Of a stretch of 64,000 bases of DNA, positions 8,536-18,681 are shown in pieces (the stretch's first letter is position 1; every line of letters begins with the position of its first letter). The notes below the pieces were generated by a model, which did no database searches, was not told where the DNA came from, and saw only the letters and a program-made list of their open reading frames with translations. Source of the DNA: CAWJKP01 sp963843465. GTDB taxonomy: Bacteria; Planctomycetota; Planctomycetia; Pirellulales; Thermoguttaceae. The DNA lies in assembly GCA_963843465.1 (NCBI GenBank), contig CAWJKP010000001.1:1612001-1676000 (forward strand). The letters are read 5' to 3'. The position numbers were made by a program, and so were the translations under genes.

Positions 8536-8936
8536 AAAGCAGACAATCACGAAAACCCGAAACGACGAAAGCCCGAAAACGGACAGAATCCATCGAATGC
8601 ATTTCAATTGGGTGTGACCGGCGTTCCGCTCTTCAGCAACCCCTTGAAATCCAGGGATTTATGGATCGACGACCTTCGGAACACAGCACGTTTTGGTCGA
8701 ACATCGTTGGCGAGTTCCAGGCGGCCTCGGCGACACTCCGAGAGCGTGTCAAGTGTCTCGCCACATTTGCCTATTTTTCCGAGATTTCCAGGCTAACGGT
8801 ACGTCGGAACTCGGTTCCGTAAACACCCCAACTATCCCATATTCAGAGCGGAAGACCGGTTACACCCATTTCAATTGCTCTGCTGACTTCTCTCGGGTTT
8901 TCGTCGCTTCGGGATTTCGTGATTCCTTTTTTGCTG
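8536..8936. repeat. Long inverted repeat flanking the gap before the cytochrome b gene
   Basis: The left arm (about 8536-8632) reads AATCACGAAAACCCGAAACG... then TTTCAATTGGGTGTGACCGG. The right arm (about 8846-8936), reverse-complemented, reads AATCACGAAATCCCGAAGCG... then CAATTGAAATGGGTGTAACCGG. The arms are related but imperfect. About 210 bases between them hold nothing I recognise. This occupies nearly all of the Rieske-cytochrome b gap, which may also contain the promoter for the latter. Confidence 0.65.
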
Positions 8937-8950
8937 AGTAGGTGGCCATC

Positions 8951-10759
8951 ATGAGATCCGTCGTTCCCTGGATCGACGCCCGCACGGGTCTGAAGTCGGC
9001 GGTGCGGAAGAACCTCGACCGCACGATCCCCGGCGGCGCCAGTTGGCTGCGAGTCTGGCCGAGCACGATCATCTTCACGTTCGCGGTGGAAGCGATCACC
9101 GGGTTGTTGCTCTGGATGTATTACAGCCCCAGCGCTCAGACCGCCTGGGAGAGCGTCTACTATCTGCAGTACGAAGTGACCGGGGGGTGGCTGGTCCGCG
9201 GCATCCACCACTATGCGGCCCAGGTGATGGTGGCCCTGGTCGCCCTGTACGTGATTCAGATGGTCCTGCTGCGCCGCTACCGGGCGCCGCGGGAGATGGT
9301 CTTCTGGGTGGCCGTGCTCCTGGGCTGCGCCACCATGGCCCTGGTGCTCACCGGCGACCTGCTGGCTTGGGACCAGAACGGCTACTGCGCCACGAAGGTG
9401 CGGGTCGGGTTTCTCATGCTGATCCCAGGGATCGGCGGCGAGCTGTACAAACTGGCCGCCGGCGGGCCGACCTTCGGCCACTTCACGCTGACGCGGTTCT
9501 TCGCCCTGCACGCCGGCCTCTTCACGGCCGTCTTCGGCGGACTCGCCTGGCTCCTGGTCCGGCTGCTTTGCGGCGCGGCGGACGCCGAGGGGGCCAGCGC
9601 GAAACGGGCCGGCTGGTACTGGCCGAACCAGGTCGTGCGGAATGCGATCGCCTGCGGACTGGTGCTGCTGGTGACCCTCGGGCTTTCCCTGCAACGCGCG
9701 GGGGAGGCCCCGGCGGGCCGGGCGCCGGGCGAATACCTGGGCGCGCCGCTGGGCGCGCCCGCCGACCCGGCCGACCCCTATAAGGCCGCCCGGCCGGAAT
9801 GGTGCCTGCTGGGTGTCTATGAGCTGTCGAAACTGTTCCCCGGCGAGTGGGAGATCGTGCCGATCTTCGTGATCCCCGGGGCGCTGTTCCTCCTGGTGTT
9901 GGCGATGCCCTTGGTCGGGCGGACGCTGTCCGGACACCTGTTCAATGTTACCCTGCTGATCGCCGTGCTGGCCGGCCTGGTCGTGCTCTCGGTCCGCGTG
10001 ATCCGGCGCGATCGGGCCGACCCGGATCACCAGCAGGCCCTGGCTGCCGGCCGGGCCGACGCCCATCGCGTCGTCGAGCTTGCCCGATCGCCCCAGGGGA
10101 TTCCCGTCTCGGGCGCGCTGACGCTTTTGCGCAACGATCCCAAGACCCAGGGCCCCAAGCTTTTCCGGCAGTATTGCGCCAGTTGCCACGATCATCTCGA
10201 CGCGCAGAGCCGGGGCATCAAATCGGAGAAGCCTTCGGCCCCGAATCTTTACGGCTTCGCCGGCGTCGAGTGGCTGACGGCCTTGTTGGATCCCAAGCAG
10301 GTCTCCGGCGCCGGCTTCTTCGGTGGCACGAAGTTCAAGGAGGGCAAGGGCACCATGGCCTCTTTCGTCAAGAGCGGCTTGAAAGACGCGCGGGAGGAGG
10401 TCGGCGAGGCGCCGCTTCGCAACTGGATCAAGACCTTGGCCGCCGAGGCCGACCGCGATCCGTCGAGAGAGCTTAGCGAGAAGGAGGTCGCCGGCTTCGA
10501 GGACTTCACCTGCGACAACTGCCATCGGTTCCACGGGAAGGGGAATCTCGGCAAAGGGCCCGACCTGACCGGCTACGGCTCGCGGGAGTGGCTTTTGGGG
10601 ATCATCAGCGATCCGACCCAACGGCGCTTCTACGGCGCGAAGAACGACCGCATGCCGTCCTTCTTCAAGTCGCCCAGCGAGCCGGAGAAGAACTTTCTCA
10701 CCGCCCGGCAGGTCGAGATCCTCGCCGACTGGCTCCGCGGAGCGTGGTACGAGCCGTGA
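8951..10759 (+). CDS. Cytochrome b/b6-subunit IV fused to a dihaem cytochrome c
   Basis: The membrane core of a Rieske/cytochrome b complex, 602 residues. The cytochrome b part (about 1-205) has four helices. The subunit IV-like part (about 255-345) has a Qo-site PEWC in place of PEWY. The C-terminal half carries two cytochrome c domains with CASCH and CDNCH haem sites and likely Met ligands in TMASF and RMPSF. In helix B, His86 (RGIHHY) is kept but the partner 14 residues on is Tyr100. In helix D, His187 (FALHAG) is kept but positions 201-202 are Leu. Ligands for one haem b are therefore present and both ligands of the other are absent. ATG 8951 gives the usual start; a GTG at 8942 is in frame. 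No frameshift. The stop overlaps the next gene. Confidence 0.9.
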   Translation: MRSVVPWIDARTGLKSAVRKNLDRTIPGGASWLRVWPSTIIFTFAVEAITGLLLWMYYSPSAQTAWESVYYLQYEVTGGWLVRGIHHYAAQVMVALVALYVIQMVLLRRYRAPREMVFWVAVLLGCATMALVLTGDLLAWDQNGYCATKVRVGFLMLIPGIGGELYKLAAGGPTFGHFTLTRFFALHAGLFTAVFGGLAWLLVRLLCGAADAEGASAKRAGWYWPNQVVRNAIACGLVLLVTLGLSLQRAGEAPAGRAPGEYLGAPLGAPADPADPYKAARPEWCLLGVYELSKLFPGEWEIVPIFVIPGALFLLVLAMPLVGRTLSGHLFNVTLLIAVLAGLVVLSVRVIRRDRADPDHQQALAAGRADAHRVVELARSPQGIPVSGALTLLRNDPKTQGPKLFRQYCASCHDHLDAQSRGIKSEKPSAPNLYGFAGVEWLTALLDPKQVSGAGFFGGTKFKEGKGTMASFVKSGLKDAREEVGEAPLRNWIKTLAAEADRDPSRELSEKEVAGFEDFTCDNCHRFHGKGNLGKGPDLTGYGSREWLLGIISDPTQRRFYGAKNDRMPSFFKSPSEPEKNFLTARQVEILADWLRGAWYEP

Positions 10760-11766
10760 TCATCTCCTCCGCTCCCTTTCGCATCAGCTTTGCCGGCGGC
10801 GGGTCGGACCTGCCGGTGTTCTGCCGCCGCCGCAAGGGGGCCGTGCTCTCGACGACCATCGACAAGCACGTTTATATCTCCGTCCATCCCTACTTCAATC
10901 GCCGGCAGACGCTGTTGAAGTACTCCCGCAACGAGCTGGTCGACCGCGTCGACCAGATCCAGCACCCCATCTTCCGCGCGGCGCTTTTGGATCTCTGTCC
11001 GCAGGGCGGGCTGGAGATCGTCTCCACGGCCGACATCCCCTCCGGCACCGGCCTGGGCTCCTCCAGCACGTTCACCGTGGCCCTGCTCCACGCCCTGTAT
11101 GCCTTCCGCGGCGTCTTCTCGTCCAAGGAGCAGCTCGCCCGCGCGGCTTGCCAGATCGAGATCGATCGCCTCGGCGAGCCCATCGGCAGGCAGGACCAGT
11201 ACGCGGCGGCTTACGGCGGGCTGAACTTCATGGAGTTTCTGCCCGACGGCGGCGTCGCGGTCACGCCGCTGTTGTTGACGCAGCAGACCGTCGCCGCGCT
11301 GGAGCGGAACCTGCTGTTGTTCTACACCGGCCAGCAGCGCGACACGCGGGGCGTATTGACCGATCAGCAGCAACAAGTGGCCGCCTCCGAGGAAAAGTTC
11401 AACAACCTCGCGCGGATGGCCGACTACGCCTACCAGATGCGCGACCAGCTCCTTGCCGGCGAGCTGGCCGGCTTCGCCCGCTCGATGCACGAGGCCTGGC
11501 TGCTGAAGCGGACCCTCTCCCCGCAGATCGGCACCGCGCGGATCGACCAGTATTACCAGCGGGCCATCGAGCACGGCGCCCTGGGCGGCAAATTGCTGGG
11601 CGCCGGCGGGGGCGGGTTCCTCCTGCTCTACTGCGAGCAGCAGAAGCAGGAGCGACTCCGCAAGGCGATGTTCGATCTCGACGAGCTGCCCTTGCGGTTC
11701 GACTTCGCCGGCTCGCGGATCATCCACGTCGGCGACAGCCACGCGGCGAGCGGTTTTGTCAACTGA
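10756..11766 (+). CDS. GHMP kinase, HddA-like (D-glycero-D-manno-heptose 7-phosphate kinase family)
   Basis: An ATP-dependent small-molecule kinase of the GHMP superfamily, 336 residues. It starts SAPFRISFAGGGSDLP as in heptose-7-phosphate kinases of surface-sugar synthesis. The phosphate-binding motif is PSGTGLGSSSTF (about 96-107), and the C-terminal motif is KLLGAGGGGFLLLY. HddA-type proteins phosphorylate heptose 7-phosphate for GDP-heptose; I cannot distinguish this from related sugar kinases (for example fucokinase-like) by sequence alone. Start GTG 10756 overlaps the cytochrome stop as GTGA, so translation is probably coupled, although the functions look unrelated. Intact frame. Confidence 0.85.
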   Translation: MIISSAPFRISFAGGGSDLPVFCRRRKGAVLSTTIDKHVYISVHPYFNRRQTLLKYSRNELVDRVDQIQHPIFRAALLDLCPQGGLEIVSTADIPSGTGLGSSSTFTVALLHALYAFRGVFSSKEQLARAACQIEIDRLGEPIGRQDQYAAAYGGLNFMEFLPDGGVAVTPLLLTQQTVAALERNLLLFYTGQQRDTRGVLTDQQQQVAASEEKFNNLARMADYAYQMRDQLLAGELAGFARSMHEAWLLKRTLSPQIGTARIDQYYQRAIEHGALGGKLLGAGGGGFLLLYCEQQKQERLRKAMFDLDELPLRFDFAGSRIIHVGDSHAASGFVN

Positions 11767-11929
11767 CTCGAACCCCGCTATGTTGGTCCGTCGACTTGTT
11801 ATAACCACAATGGGTAGAATGTGCGCTGCACGCGCCCACCCAACAGGGGTGCCAAAAGTCGCTGGACCAGGAAAGCCAGGCAAGAACCGGCGCCTGTCTC
11901 GCGCGCGTTTTCCCCGGGCGACATATCCG

Positions 11930-14900
11930 CTACCGTGCTGCCGGCGGCGCCTGGAGCCGTTTCTGCCACTCGGCCGCCCGCTTGCCAGCGTCGTCTCTCA
12001 GCGGCTGAGGCAAAGTCGTGTCGTTTTGTATCGTCCCCGCCTCCGTTACGGCTTCGTTGACGAGCGCTTTGCGGCCTTCGATCTCGGCTCCCACTTTCTC
12101 CGGCGTGGACCACTCCACGACCTTATCCTGCCAAAGGATGGCTGACGAGAAATCGTCAAGGCACGCCTTCTCGTCCTTTGCAGTTCGGGCAAGGTCGAAG
12201 TCGTAGATCTTGGAAATGATCAGCCGGATCCATTTGCGAGCCACTTCGTCTCGGCCAGGTCGGCGCGGCAGGGCCTCCGTCAGCCTTCGCACGTCTTCCA
12301 TGGCTTCATCGTAATCTGCCTTCATGGCCTTATCGTAATCTGCCTTTGCCTTCACCTTATCTTTATCCCGCATATCCCGCGTTGCGGCGTACAACTCGCG
12401 GCGGGCTTGAAGCGCATACTTCAGGGCGGTAAAGCGCGAGGAACGAGAGACGGCTAGCTGCCCGGCACGTTCGGCGTTGTCGGCGGCACCCGTCAGCAGC
12501 GTGATAACATCGGCTTGGCTTGCACCGGGGAGAGGGGGGACCTTTTTCAACTCTTCTTTCAACTCCATGGCCCAGGCGTTCCGGCACGAGGCGTCGGCCC
12601 ACAACAAGCTTTGGTCCGAGTCGACCGTGCCTTTGCCGATGAGACTATCATACTTTTTGACGGCCTCATCATACTTTTTAGTGGCCTCGACATAGTTGCC
12701 TTGAGAGCAAAGATCGTCGCCTTGAAGGCGCAGGATGTCGCCCTCAATTCGCGCCATTTCCTTTTTGGGATCGTAGTACCCTCCCGGCGGCGGCGGCGGC
12801 AAGCCTGCCAGCTCAATCTGCCTGAGTCGCTTCTTGGTCTCATCGTACCGTTTCTCGCAAAGCGGAAACTCCGCCCAGGTAATGACGTAAAAGGCGCGAT
12901 GCGGCAAATCTTGCTTTTCCGCAAGGTTCTTCGCCTTTAGGCAGTTCTCGTCGGCTTCCAGGAAGCACTTCTTGGCCTTTTTCTCGTCGTTCGCGTAAAG
13001 GTCTCCGGCACGCCTCTGATTGATTGAACCTAGGGAAGCATAGGCCTCGACCAGGTCGTTTTGGCGTTGTATCGCCTGTGTGAGATTGTCGACGCACTCA
13101 TCATAAACCGCCTCCGCGTCGCGTTTTCCCAGGTCGGGAGGATCCAGGCAGGTATCCACTAGGGCCCTGTAATAGCAGCGGCCGATGCTGCAATATGGCT
13201 GTGCCAGCAGGGGATTGAGCTTCGCCGCCTCGCGGAAGTTGTCTATGGCGCGTTTGTAGTTCTCCTTGGGGTCTTTTTCCGCCAGCCAGGCAAGGTCCTC
13301 ATAGGCATTTCCCAATGCCAGGTAGGGGTAATCGGGCTGGCCTGCGCTCAGTCCGGCCGCCTGCTCTGCGTAGGCGATGGCTTTGTCCAGGTCGAAGGCC
13401 GCCCGACTCCTCTGATACTCAGCGTCCATGTTGTAGTTCGCCAACTCGACGCAGCCGTCGCTGAGGGTAATGAGGTAACCGGCCTTGGACGAGGTGTCGG
13501 TTTGCGGGCAACAATTGACGGCCGACTCTGCCTCGGCGATCGCCGTCGTCAAGTCCTTCAACAGATCGGCGCGGGTCGCCCGGGTTCGCCCTCGCCGAAG
13601 ATACGCGTCAGCCAGCAAGCCGTGGGCGCTGTGGCTGTGAAGGGGTTTGACAATGTCCTTTGCCGCGTTGGCGTCGTCGATAATTGTCGCCAGCGGGGGG
13701 GGATTGCGATCCAATAGCAGTTGTCCGCGCCGGACGTGGCAATCGGCAAGGGACGGAGGCGCTCCGGTCGTGGGGGAGGCGCGGATGGCTGCGGTAAACA
13801 GGTCCTCCAACAGGGTGTTGAGGTTCTTCTTGTCCGGCCAGTCTGCGTACTTGTGGTCCCAGATGAAGCCGGCCACCGTCGTGAAGAAATCTGCCAGAAC
13901 CTGGCCGCGGACTTGTTTGGCCGCTGCGCGGCCCGGCTCCCGAACCCTCTTCACGAAGTCGCTGGCATCCTCGGCCCAGAGCCTGCCGTTTTTGCCCAAC
14001 CGACCAGGAACAAGCCGGGTCAGTCGCGTACAGGTTTTCACCAGTTCCGCCGGATCTTCCGCAGGGCCATGCTCCCGGCTCCGCAGATAGGCATCGAGGA
14101 CGTTGAACGCCTCCGGTCCCTTGTCGTCGTCAAGTTTCACCAATTCGGCGGTTATTGTCTGTGCGGTGGGGAAATCGGGGGGCTCCTTCGACATTGCCGC
14201 CAGGGCCAGATTGAATTGAAACTGCCGGTGCTCCGCCTTACCGAGGCGCCGCAGCGCGGACTTGTCGGCGTTGACAGCCTTAAGCAACTGGTAGGACCGC
14301 TGAGCAGCGGCCGGATCAAGCAACGCGCCGAACAATTTCGGCCCGCGTTTCGGCCGCAGCTTCTCGGCAACCGAGATGGCGCAGTTGGCTGCCCGCTCCA
14401 GCCGCTTTGGCACATTGGCCAACTCGGGGGCGAGGGGCCCTTTGCCCTGGGGAAATACCCTGAGCAACTCGTCGAGGATTGCCGGCGGGTCAGCCGCGCC
14501 GGCCTGTAGTTGCATCGCCCGGACATAGGCCACGTAGGGAACAACATCCTTTGCCGGCAGCGGGATCGCCTTAGCCCGGCCAAGGGCGTTTGCGTCGTCG
14601 GGTATGCACCGCAGCAGGCATTCACACTGCCAGGCGTCTATGTAGCTGCGGCGGTTGAGGGGAAGGCCCTGCTTGGCATTGTCTTCCAGCTTGCCCCACT
14701 CCGACTCGAAGTTGTCGAATTGCTGTTTGCCTGGCGGCGCGGGCTCCTCGGTCTGGGCATAGCATTCGACCCTCTTTGCCCAAAGTTGGGCCAGCAGTTC
14801 CGCCAGGTCCGAACTCATGGCGGGAATGTGATTTGGCTGCCGTGCCGACCACATCACGCCGATGGCTTTTTCAATATCGGCGGCGACGGGCAGCGCATTG

Positions 14901-17900
14901 GCGCGTAGAACGAATTTCGCCACATGCTCCAGCAGTTCCATCGACTCCTTGGGTTCATCCGGCCATGGCTTGTCTTCCGGAAAGGACGCCCAAGCCTTTT
15001 CCAGCCCACCGCGCTTTTCTTCGTCGATATCGAGAATGCACTGCCAGAGCTTCACGCGTCTTTCCAAGGTGTCGCGCCGGGTAACGACCTGAGAAAGCAA
15101 CTTGCCGGCCCCCTCCAGGCTCCCACGTGCCTTTTCCAGCGAGTGGTTTTTCTCGTGGCTCTCGACCTCATCGAGCAACTTCATCACCTTTTGTTGAGCC
15201 ACGCCTTGTTGAGCCACGTCGGGAGGCGGAGGCGGGGGCTTTTTGTCCGGGGCCGGGATCTTGTCGATCTCGTGTCCCCAAACCTTAACCCGACCTGCGT
15301 ACCACTTTTCCAGGGAAGTATCGCCAATCTTGGCTACTTTGCCTTTGAGATTCTCGGCGGAAGACAGATTACCCAGGGCTTCCAGCTTCCTCTTGGTCTC
15401 AATATTCCTGCTAATCTCCTCGACCAGCGTGACGATGTCCTTGAGCGACTGGAGTTTCCCGGAGAGTTCCGTTCGCGAGGGTTCGGGGAGTTTGGCGATT
15501 TCCGCATGGGCCGCGGTTAGTTCCGCGAGGGTTTCAACCGGGCGGTCCGTTTCCAGAAAGCACGTGATTTTTTCCAGCACGATTTCGTCCAGGAGCGCAC
15601 GTTCTGCGTCGGCGAGCCGCCAGGGGCCCGGTGATTGGCTGGCGTCCAAGTCAATCACCTTTTTCCGGCGATTGACCATCCCGTCGATTTCCGCGTTGCC
15701 GATGGGCAGGCATCGCTGTTGGCAGTCTTCCCGGATATTGTTGTAATCCGCCAGGAGCTGGCAGCGCCCTGCACAAGGGATCCCAATCCCGTAGGGGCGG
15801 CTGCCCGCCCTCGTTCCAATGTTTTTTCAACGTCTCCAATTCCCGTGATACCAAGCGGAATTGCCTCTGTTGGGCATCGAGGCGGGCCTGGAGCAAGCTT
15901 GCTTCCACCTCTAACGATTGCGGCGCTGGCTTGAAATACTTGAGGAACTCGGCCAGTTCCGCCGGCAACTCTTTCGGCAGCGGATCTTTCTGCCAATCGT
16001 CAATGAGCTTCCTGAGCCAGCCCGCGCAGCTTGTCGCGGAGGTTTTTGAGTTGCGTAACGGCAACCTGGTCGGGCCGCGAATCGAGCATTTTTCCCGCCT
16101 TCCTCCACCTGCTGTCGCCGATGTGCCCTTGGAACGTCGCCAGCCAGAGCTCCGCCCAAAAGGTTTCCAGCTTCGATTGGGGAGATTGGGGAAAAATGCC
16201 CTGCGACTTCGCCGTATCCAACAACTGCTCTGCCGATGCCGTATCTTTGTCCTTAAGGGCCTTGTAGAAGTGTTTTTCCCAGGTGTCTCGCACCTGGCTG
16301 AGCACGTGCTCTTCGTAGCCTTCGTCCATGTATGGATGGATTTCGCGCAGCTTGTTCATGGCGTCGTCGAAACGCTCGTCCTCGGCCAACTGGACAACCC
16401 GCTTCAAGAAGGCTTCACGCAGCTTGTTCTGCCACTGCTCCTGCTGCGGTTTGCCGATGGCGACTTGGGGCATCTCTTTCAGTTCTTTGAGCCGCTTGAA
16501 GGCGGCGCCGAATTGCCGCTCGTCGATCTGGCCAGCCAGCCACTGCCATGCCCGCTGGCCTGCGACCAGGAAGAGGCTGCTTTTTTGCGCCTTGTCCAAC
16601 TGTGCTTGGGCATTGACGAATTTGATCCTCTCGATCAACTCCTTCACGTCGCCCGCTTTTCGAAGCCGGGTTTCCAACTGCAGGCGAAGGAAGTCGAGCA
16701 TTTCCTCCTTTTCGCAATGCACGATAGAGGCTAAGTCCCAGGTGCCAAATGCTTCTTGGAAACTGGTCTTCGCCGGCCAATTCATTGATTCGCTCTTTCC
16801 ACCACTTGCCCAGGTTATGCCACTGCTCCGGCTCCTTGAGCTCTGGCGTGACTTCTTTATTGATGGCATCAAGGATACCGCCCGCCTGGCGGTGGTTGCC
16901 CTTCTCGTCCGCCTCCCCGCTGCGCTTTTTCAGCACTTGCACGAGTACAGTTGCCGTTTCGAGTATTTCGACCGCCTGGCGGAACGCGTGTTTCTCGGCG
17001 CCCTCCTCCCTGATCCGCTCGGACCAGTACTGGACAATCCTGTCCAGTTGGCTGGTCCAACGGCCGTCCTCGGGCTCGCTCCATGCTTTGCCCAGCCACA
17101 GGAAGTCTTGGTGGAATTCCTCGGGCGTCGTTGGGTTCGGGTAGGGAGGCCCGACCTTGTGAGGCCAGCGGAAGTGAGCGAGCACGGCGGCCAGGAGCAG
17201 GAGGACCAGCGGTACGGCCGCCCAGCGGAGGATCCGCGCCAGCCTCGCTCTCAGGACAGACGTTTTCGGCGGGAGAGGGATGGTTTTTGCATAGGGACGC
17301 AACTCGGGCGTCATTCCCAGCTCGGAGGCCGGCAGCGCCGAGCCGCGGTCGCGGTGCACGGAGAGCGGGCGAGGCACAACTTCCCTGCCGCTTTCCCCAC
17401 AGGCCTGCGCAGGCCCTGCACCATCTCCCGGCAGGAAGGCCATCGCTGCTCGGGGTCGAGCCGGGTGGCCCTGCGGATGACTTTGCGCTCGGCCTGGCTC
17501 AGCTTGGAGAGGTCCAACGTTCCTGCGCGGTGCAACTCGGCCACTTCCACCAGGTTGGTCTTGCCGAACAGCGGCAATTCCCCGGTACGCAGCTCGACGT
17601 AACTGACGGCCAGGCAGTATTGATCGCTCCTGGCATGGGCTTTTCCGCAGAGCAACTCCGGCGCGGCATAGGCGTAAGTGCCCATCGCCGTGGCGGTCTT
17701 CTTCAGCGATTCGACGGTGCGGGCCAGTCCGAAATCGCAGATCTGCACCGCCCCGCCGACAAGCAACAGGTTCTGCGGCTTGATGTCGCCGTGGATAATG
17801 GATTCCAGGCCGTTTCCCAGGTCGTGGATTCGCTCATTGAGGTAATCGATCCCCTTGGCGGTGTCCTCCATGTAGTCGAGCAATTCTCCCAGAGGAATTC

Positions 17901-18348
17901 CCGCCTGCCCCTCGCGCTGGCACTCTTCCAGCCGGACAGCCAGGTTCTTCGATCCCAGGACCATGGCGACGATCAACTCGACCGGTTGGGCCGATGGGAC
18001 GCGGTCAACCGCCAGCGTGGCCGCCAGGGGATTCGATGGTCCCGGCTTCAGTCCGGCCAGGGAGGCCAAAGAGGCGTCGTCGAGAATCCGACCGTCGGCG
18101 GTGATCACCCAGTAGCCGAAAACCACCGCCAGATTGGGGTGGCTGATGTCCTTGATCCGTTCCAGACCTTCGAATTCCTTCAGCCCTTCCCGCCCGCGAA
18201 GGTTGATGATCTTCAGGGCCGTTCTCTTGTGCCCCGGCCCGGTCGCTTCCCACACTTCCCCGAACTGGCCACAGGCCAGGTAGCGAACGAGGCGGTAGCC
18301 GGGGACGGGTTCATCGTCGGGTTGGTATCCGTGTCCGGCGGACCTCAC
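11930..18348 (-). CDS. Very large membrane Ser/Thr protein kinase with TPR/coiled-coil tail (four frameshifts)
   Basis: Read as one gene of about 2,140 residues. The kinase domain (about 15-320) has the glycine loop ACGQFGEVW, lysine in ALKII (about 46), the catalytic loop HGDIKPQN (about 186-193; HGD replaces HRD), DFG (about 205-207) and APE (about 229-231). A basic stretch and one membrane helix (WAAVPLVLLLLAAVLAHF) follow, then about 1,700 residues of charged helical repeats, with TPR-like units and a Pro-rich linker. The kinase would be cytoplasmic and the tail on the other side of the membrane. Single-base shifts occur near 17395, 16770, 16022 and 15767; each rejoins conserved-looking sequence (for example RDKLRG to WLRKLIDDW). 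Start GTG 18348 gives the usual MRSAGHGYQPDDEPVPGY and has GGAG about 10 bases upstream. No phosphatase gene is adjacent. Confidence 0.82.
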
Positions 18349-18681
18349 GATGGCTTTCTCCACCACGCGAGACTGAAGCGGAAGCAACTCCTTCCAGGTT
18401 GGCAGGACGCCTGCCGATGCCCCCCTCCCGTATGGATAGCGGAACCTCGGTCAGGGTCTTACCAGGCTTGAGCTTTAACATACTCTAAGCGCAAGTTCAC
18501 CGCAACATCCCACCGAAAGGAGGGGAACTCGCTGACCGGGAGCCGCTGCAAATGTCAAACCTTAACGGCTGTATGGCTTGCCTCTAAAGAAAGAGAAAAG
18601 CTAAGGCCGAAGAGGGGAAATGGCTGTGACGATGGTAGCGGTTTTGTGGGATCTTAGGGACACGCGGGAAATGAGGCTTGT
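18349..18681. other. Divergent intergenic region without recognised genes
   Basis: 333 bases between the divergent kinase and receptor genes. It is less GC-rich than the surroundings around 18560-18660. I see no palindromic repeat here and no convincing -35/-10 pair, though promoters for both genes must lie here. Confidence 0.5.
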
